64,000 nt of DNA from an uncultured Lachnospiraceae bacterium (GTDB lineage: Bacteria; Bacillota; Clostridia; Lachnospirales; Lachnospiraceae): positions 62,001 to 126,000 of the forward strand of contig CANBFE010000007.1 of NCBI GenBank assembly GCA_947367855.1, read 5' to 3'. Position numbers and translations under genes: made by a program. The notes below the pieces were generated by a model that was not told the DNA's origin, searched no databases, and saw only the letters and a list, made by a program, of their open reading frames with translations. Positions 59,210-64,000 of the stretch are shown here, piece by piece. The first letter of the stretch is position 1. The number at the start of each line of letters is the position of its first letter.

Positions 59210-60664
59210 ATGGACAGACAAAATCTTACACTGATGACCGACCTGTATGAGCTAACCATGATGCAGGGCTATTTTCGGCACAAAGACCAGAACGAAACCG
59301 TGATCTTTGACGCCTTCTACCGCAAAAATCCCTGTGACGGGGGATATGCCATCTCCGCCGGACTGGAGCAGGTCATCCAATATATCAAAGAACTGCGTTT
59401 CGACAAAGAGGACATTGATTACCTTGCATCCCTTCATATCTTTCAGGATGATTTTCTGGAATACCTGAAATCCTTCCGTTTTTCCGGTGATCTCTATGCC
59501 ATTCCGGAGGGAACGGTGATGTTTCCCAGGGAGCCGGTGATCAAGGTCATCGCCCCCATCATGGAGGCCCAGCTGGTGGAGACCGCCATCCTGAACATTA
59601 TCAATCACCAGAGCCTTATTGCCACCAAGGCAGCAAGGGTCTGCTATGCCGCCAGAGGGGACGGCATTATGGAATTCGGCCTGCGCCGGGCACAGGGACC
59701 GGACGCCGGGACTTACGGAGCCAGGGCAGCTGTCATCGGAGGCTGCATCGGCACCAGCAATGTGCTCTGCGGCCAGCTTTTCGACGTGCCGGTAAAGGGA
59801 ACCCATGCTCACAGCTGGATTATGAGCTTTCCGGACGAGTACACTGCCTTTAAGACCTATGCGGACATGTATCCCGGAGCCTGCATCCTGTTGGTGGATA
59901 CTTATGATACTTTGAAATCCGGTGTGCCAAACGCCATCCGTGTATTCCGTGAAATGCGGGAAAACGGCATCCCCCTGACCTTCTACGGCATCCGCCTGGA
60001 CAGCGGAGACCTTGCCTACCTTTCCAAGCAGGCACGGAAAATGCTGGATGAGGCGGGTTTTCCGGACGCGGTGATTTCCGCCTCCAATGATCTGGATGAA
60101 TACCTTATCGACAGCCTGAAGGTTCAGGGCGCTGCCATCACCTCCTGGGGAGTGGGCACCAACCTGATCACCTCCAAGGATAATCCCTCCTTTGGAGGAG
60201 TCTATAAGCTGGCTGCCATCCAGGACCGTGACGGACGCTTCGTTCCCAAGATCAAGCTCTCCGAGAACAGCGAGAAAGTCACCAATCCCGGCAACAAGAA
60301 AATCTACCGCATCTACGAGAAGGAAACCGGCAAGATCAAGGCTGACCTGATCTGCCTGGAAGAAGAGGAATACAGCGAAAGCGATGACCTGATGCTCTTT
60401 GATCCCGGGGAGCCCTGGAAAAAGACCAGGCTCAAAGGCGGTACCTACAGCCTCAGATCCCTGATGGCGCCTGTCTTCCGGAATGGCCAGTGCTGCTACA
60501 CCTCCCCGAAGGTCATGGATATCAGGGCTTACTGCCAGCAGGAACTGGATACCCTCTGGGATGAAACCAAGCGTCTGGTAAATCCCCATGAGGTATATGT
60601 GGACCTGTCCCAGAAGCTGTACGATACCAAAATCCGGCTGCTGGAAGAAATGAGCGGGAACTGA
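59210..60664 (+). CDS. pncB: Nicotinate phosphoribosyltransferase
   Basis: It converts nicotinate and PRPP to nicotinate mononucleotide for NAD salvage. The 484 residues carry LMTDLYELTMMQGYF, FDAFYRKNPCDGGYAIS, the phosphate-binding EFGLRRAQGPDAGTYGARAA, GTHAHSWIMSF, ILLVDTYDTLKSG, FYGIRLDSGDLAYLSKQARK and SNDLDEYLI with WGVGTNLITS. GAGGAATCC precedes the ATG. It is monocistronic, with a bidirectional terminator after it. Confidence 0.97.
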   Translation: MDRQNLTLMTDLYELTMMQGYFRHKDQNETVIFDAFYRKNPCDGGYAISAGLEQVIQYIKELRFDKEDIDYLASLHIFQDDFLEYLKSFRFSGDLYAIPEGTVMFPREPVIKVIAPIMEAQLVETAILNIINHQSLIATKAARVCYAARGDGIMEFGLRRAQGPDAGTYGARAAVIGGCIGTSNVLCGQLFDVPVKGTHAHSWIMSFPDEYTAFKTYADMYPGACILLVDTYDTLKSGVPNAIRVFREMRENGIPLTFYGIRLDSGDLAYLSKQARKMLDEAGFPDAVISASNDLDEYLIDSLKVQGAAITSWGVGTNLITSKDNPSFGGVYKLAAIQDRDGRFVPKIKLSENSEKVTNPGNKKIYRIYEKETGKIKADLICLEEEEYSESDDLMLFDPGEPWKKTRLKGGTYSLRSLMAPVFRNGQCCYTSPKVMDIRAYCQQELDTLWDETKRLVNPHEVYVDLSQKLYDTKIRLLEEMSGN

Positions 60665-60677
60665 ACCATAAAAATCC

Positions 60678-60731
60678 GAAAAAACAGGATATGACAAATC
60701 ACCCATGTGAAATGTCATGTCCTGTTTTTTT
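60678..60731. terminator. Bidirectional terminator between pncB and spoVT
   Basis: CAGGATATGACA (60685-60696) pairs with TGTCATGTCCTG (60713-60724), flanked by A6 and T7 runs, so it can end both convergent transcripts. Confidence 0.9.
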
Positions 60732-60767
60732 CCTTTCCATATGGAATTCCCACCTGGACGCCGGTGC

Positions 60768-61313
60768 CTACTGCTCCATCTGGCGTCCCAGAAAGCCTGC
60801 CGCCGACATCAGGAGCTTCTGCTCCACCTCGCCCATGCGGCTCTTATTATCGTTCTGCAGCAGTACCACGCTGCCGATGATATCACCCTCACAGAGAATC
60901 GGGGCGATTGCCTCATGCTGATACTCGTCCCCACCCTCGTCACAGACCGGAATAAAGCCTCTGTCTCCACGGGAAGCCATGATGGTTTCACGGTTATGGA
61001 TTTTCTCCTCCATCTGTCTGCTGACAGACTTATTTACCATCTGCTTATACCCTCCTGCTGCCGCAATGAACTGGTCCCTGTCCGCGATCAGGGCTGCATG
61101 CCCGGACACCTGGGCAAGGCTCTCCGCATACTGCTTTGCAAAAGTGCTCATCTCCCCGATGGGGGAGTATTTCTTCAGGATCACCTGTCCCTCCCGGTCT
61201 GTAAAAATCTCCAGGGGATCCGACTCCCTGATATGCAGGGTTCTGCGAATCTCCTTGGGAATGACAATTCTGCCCAAATCATCTATACGTCTCACAATTC
61301 CTGTTGCTTTCAT
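60768..61313 (-). CDS. spoVT: Stage V sporulation protein T
   Basis: This transcription factor tunes forespore (sigma-G) gene expression. The 181 residues have an AbrB-type swapped-hairpin N-terminus (ATGIVRRIDDLGRIVIPKEI, RRTLHIRESDPLEIF) and a GAF-like C-terminal domain (YAESLAQVSGHAALIADRDQ, EAIAPILCEGDIIGSVVLL). The ATG at 61311-61313 has GGAGG seven bases upstream; the in-frame upstream ATG is part of this site. It supports a spore-forming host. Confidence 0.95.
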   Translation of the reverse strand: MKATGIVRRIDDLGRIVIPKEIRRTLHIRESDPLEIFTDREGQVILKKYSPIGEMSTFAKQYAESLAQVSGHAALIADRDQFIAAAGGYKQMVNKSVSRQMEEKIHNRETIMASRGDRGFIPVCDEGGDEYQHEAIAPILCEGDIIGSVVLLQNDNKSRMGEVEQKLLMSAAGFLGRQMEQ

Positions 61314-61409
61314 AAAAAATGCCTCCATTTACTTATCTTTGTAATGTAGATTTTGATACTATTATCTGTAACTGGTGGCATTTTATACCTCAAAAAACAG
61401 ATTCTCTTT

Positions 61410-62156
61410 TTACCAGCCAATCTCCCCGAGCCATCTGTTCACCTTATCTTCCCGCAGCTTTTCGTCTCCGGGCAGTGGTTTGCCAAGCTGCAGTTCTCCC
61501 CGGATCTCCCCGTCCAGCAGATAGAGAATACGATGGCAGCTTCCTGCCACCCTGGCATCGTGGGTCACTATCAGAACGCCCGTTCCCTCTCTGTTCAGCT
61601 TTATGAGCTCCGCCATGACCTCTGCCGCTGCGCCTTTGTTCAGGGCGCCTGTCGGCTCGTCCGCAAACAGGATCTCCGGTGCATTCATCAGGCTTCTGCA
61701 GATGCAGGCCCTTTGAAGCTGTCCGCCTGAAACCTGAGTAATCCTGCGCTCCTCCAGACCGGAAATGGAAAGCTTCTTCATCAGCATTCTGGCAGCTGCC
61801 GTGAGCTCTGCCTTTGACCTTCCCTTTCTGCCCCTGTTGGCCTGAAGGGCCGGAAGCAGGATATTGTCCAGTAAGTTCAGATTTGCCATCATATTCATCT
61901 GTTGGAACACAAATCCCATCCGGCGCAGGCGGAGTCCAGCCTTTTCATCCTCTGTCAGCCCTGTGATCTCCACGTCCCCAAGCCACACCTTCCCCGAGGA
62001 AGGCCGGTCCATTCCTGCCACCTGGTAGAGCAGCGTGGACTTTCCGGAGCCAGAGGGGCCCATGATCCCAAGCATCTCCCCGGACTCCATCTCAAAAGAA
62101 ATTTCATGCAGGATGGAATCCTTACACAGTTTCTCAGCTCTTAATAATCCTGCCAT
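61410..62156 (-). CDS. ABC transporter ATP-binding protein, MacB/LolD type
   Basis: This is the 248-residue ATPase of an FtsX-type exporter: Walker A GPSGSGKSTLL, Q-loop FVFQQMNMM, signature VSGGQLQRACICRSL, Walker B ILFADEPTGALNKG and switch His in VLIVTHDARVAG. The ATG at 62154-62156 follows GGGGAG, and the 34 upstream in-frame codons are not family-like. The permease gene ends 76 bases upstream. Such pairs export antimicrobial peptides or lipoproteins, or sense them; the substrate is unknown. Confidence 0.92.
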   Translation of the reverse strand: MAGLLRAEKLCKDSILHEISFEMESGEMLGIMGPSGSGKSTLLYQVAGMDRPSSGKVWLGDVEITGLTEDEKAGLRLRRMGFVFQQMNMMANLNLLDNILLPALQANRGRKGRSKAELTAAARMLMKKLSISGLEERRITQVSGGQLQRACICRSLMNAPEILFADEPTGALNKGAAAEVMAELIKLNREGTGVLIVTHDARVAGSCHRILYLLDGEIRGELQLGKPLPGDEKLREDKVNRWLGEIGW

Positions 62157-62232
62157 TTCCGCTCCCCACCTTCCCTTTTCTGCCTGACCAGGGCTCCTGC
62201 TGCCCCTGTCTTTTCCTGCTGCAGAGCCAACT

Positions 62233-64000
62233 CTAATCCCTTCCCATGCAGCACTCACAGGCTTTCACCTGACTGATTTCCGAAATGCCTGCCAAAACTG
62301 CCAGAACAGCCGGTCCTGCCAATATCCCCGTTATCCCTGCCAGCATCCCTGTCCAGTCAGTTACAAAACGAAAGCTGTCCGCGCCGAAAGATTTCAGCAC
62401 CACCCCGCAGAGAGCTTCCCCCAACAGGTTTCCCCCTGCAAGCCCGGCGCAGATCCCCACAGCCACAGGAACAATGCCTCTCAGGAACCAGGCCCTCCGC
62501 AGATCCGCTCCTGTAAAGCCAAGGGCTTTGTGCAGGGATATGGCATGGCGGTTTCTCTCCACCAGAAGCCGCATGAACAGCGCCACCACTATCACAATGA
62601 CCATCATTCCAATGCCAGCCGCCACTCTGGATGCCAACAGAATCTGTCCCAGGGTCTGCCCATAGGTTTCCTTCACATATGCCTCCAGAGCGATTACATC
62701 TGCCCCCATCTCCCGGTACTGCTCCATCCAGAATTCCGACGCTGTCCCCTCCTCCAGGGAAACATAAAGAACGCTCCACTGGGCGGGCAGACCTTCTCCC
62801 GCGCTGCAGGCCTTTGCCGTCTTCCCTCCGTTTGTAATGTCGGAATAAATGCCGCACACTCTGTAGTCAACTGTTTTCCCATGCTCCAACAGCCGTAAGG
62901 TACTGCCAACCCCTGCGCCCAGTTCTTCCGCATTCATGGCGGAAAGCGCCATCTCTCCGGGTCCTTCCGGAAGCTCTCCCTCCAGGCAGCTCACAGGAAA
63001 GATCCCATGGTCTCCTGTCTCCACGGTCAGAATGGCGGTCCCGCCCTCCTCCAGGAGAACCGGACAGGCCTTTGTCCGCAGTACGGCATACCGTTCTACC
63101 CGGGCGTCCAGGCCAAGGGCCTGCGCAATCCTGTCCGTCACCCCGTCAATCCTTTCGCTTTGGCGCACATCCATGCGAATCTCGCTGTTGCCGATGCCCA
63201 TATAAGTGACAAAGCCGGAATCGGACATGGTGGTATAGAGATTCCGGGGAATCAGCACCAACAGAGTGCAGGCTGCCGCCACAAAGCCAATCAGTCCAAC
63301 CCGGTCTGACCCGGACGCTGCCGTCCCGGAGAACAAAGCCTCCAGAACAGACAGCTTCTCCATCTTTTTCAGGGTACGCCCAATTGTAAGCAGCAGAATC
63401 CCCTCCACTGCAACCACAGCCACAAGGGCCATGGCTTCCGACCGGAGGCCTCCATCCCTAATGCCGTAGAGCTCCTGCAGCTGCCGGGCCAGCGGTACCT
63501 TCAGCAGAAAAGCAGCCGTAAGCCCTGCCAGTGCCCCACAGCCGGAAAACAGAAGGTACTTCGCAAAATAGAGCTTCCTGATCTCCCTCTTTCCTATGCC
63601 GAGGGCCTTCAGCATCCCAACCTCCCTCCGGTCCCGCTCCATCTGCAAAAGCAGCAGGAACCGGATGCAGAGCATGGAAATCAGCAGAACCACTATCCCA
63701 AGCAGAAAGATCACGCAGATCATGGTTCCGTCAGACAGTGCATTCATCATGCGAACCAGAGCCTTTGTTATGGCAGGGCCGTTTGCCGGAAGTCCTGCCG
63801 CGGCATAGGCCGCGCCAAACGCAGCTGTATCTGCTTCCCTGCGCAGCAGAAACTCAATCAGATACTCCTCCCTGGCATTTCCCCCTGTTTTCACAGCTTC
63901 GTAGTCATCTGCATGTACTAGAAACCGCTTGGAGGAAGCCATCATGGAATTCATCTGCCCATCCCGCAGAAAACCTGCAATGCGCAGCCTCCGGTCTCCG
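62233..64000 (-). CDS. FtsX-like ABC transporter permease (5' end beyond window)
   Basis: At least 588 residues are visible and the frame is open at base 64000, so the N-terminus is missing. It has two FtsX-like blocks: membrane segments around MICVIFLLGIVVLLISMLC with ERDRREVGMLKALGIGKREI, two more near GILLLTIGRTL and VAAACTLLVLIP, a large extracytoplasmic domain (about 245-430), then IGMMVIVIVVALFMRLL with HAISLHKALGFTGADLRRAW and two final helices. The EVGMLKALG/ISLHKALG motifs are the coupling helices to the ATPase encoded just downstream. Family length is typically 750-900 residues. Confidence 0.9.
   Translation of the reverse strand, partial: GDRRLRIAGFLRDGQMNSMMASSKRFLVHADDYEAVKTGGNAREEYLIEFLLRREADTAAFGAAYAAAGLPANGPAITKALVRMMNALSDGTMICVIFLLGIVVLLISMLCIRFLLLLQMERDRREVGMLKALGIGKREIRKLYFAKYLLFSGCGALAGLTAAFLLKVPLARQLQELYGIRDGGLRSEAMALVAVVAVEGILLLTIGRTLKKMEKLSVLEALFSGTAASGSDRVGLIGFVAAACTLLVLIPRNLYTTMSDSGFVTYMGIGNSEIRMDVRQSERIDGVTDRIAQALGLDARVERYAVLRTKACPVLLEEGGTAILTVETGDHGIFPVSCLEGELPEGPGEMALSAMNAEELGAGVGSTLRLLEHGKTVDYRVCGIYSDITNGGKTAKACSAGEGLPAQWSVLYVSLEEGTASEFWMEQYREMGADVIALEAYVKETYGQTLGQILLASRVAAGIGMMVIVIVVALFMRLLVERNRHAISLHKALGFTGADLRRAWFLRGIVPVAVGICAGLAGGNLLGEALCGVVLKSFGADSFRFVTDWTGMLAGITGILAGPAVLAVLAGISEISQVKACECCMGRD

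Overview
The window looks like chromosome from a spore-forming Gram-positive gut clostridium, most likely a Lachnospiraceae. The grounds are AGGAGG-type ribosome binding sites, SpoVT, a SPOCS/LysM spore-envelope protein, a class I lysyl-tRNA synthetase, meso-diaminopimelate dehydrogenase, LytTR/GHKL signalling and a T-box controlled ileS. Family-level placement is inference. Almost everything from 1 to 34,954 lies on the minus strand.

Layout. 1-969: 3' part of an MsmX/UgpC-type sugar ABC ATPase, then a YesL-like membrane protein, an acetyltransferase and a lipase-like hydrolase. 3.4-14.4 kb: metG, a lineage hypothetical, rpe, a membrane-anchored amidase, a SPOCS-LysM protein, pyrD-pyrK, a class I lysS and a PrcB-like lipoprotein. 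14.5-23.7 kb: plsC; a cell-wall block ddl-murF-VanR-like-VanS-like; a LytTR/GHKL two-component pair; an amidohydrolase; and an M23 protein that has lost its catalytic residues. 23.9-32.6 kb: EF-hand-like protein, SseB-like protein, acetyltransferase, aconitase-family hydratase, phosphoesterase lipoprotein and glgP. 32.8-35 kb: two near-identical nuclease-fold genes, one carrying an expanded 12-bp repeat. 35.3-42.3 kb: AraC/GyrI regulator with a hypothetical partner, ileS with a full T-box leader, and a third Rpn-type gene.

The accessory part has the most interesting content. At 42.38-42.52 kb there is a promoter, a noncoding RNA and a terminator directly before a Ro60/TROVE gene. The RNA has a terminal stem around a permuted tRNA mimic (T arm, acceptor-like hairpin, D arm), the architecture of bacterial YrlA Y RNAs. 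At 46.1-47.8 kb is a DarT-DarG DNA ADP-ribosylation toxin-antitoxin pair. At 48-51.9 kb are duplicated KTSC genes, a secreted hypothetical, and two paralogous ECF sigma factors with a probable anti-sigma factor. At 53.4-59.1 kb an apparently undescribed operon sits opposite an XRE regulator. It encodes a 63-residue protein, an unknown 332-residue protein, an HEVGH metalloprotease split over two overlapping frames, and a protein ending in a diadenylate-cyclase-like (DAC) domain with an altered active site. It has the look of a nucleotide-signalling conflict system, but its function is inferred only.

The window closes with housekeeping genes: pncB, spoVT and an ABC exporter whose permease runs off the end.
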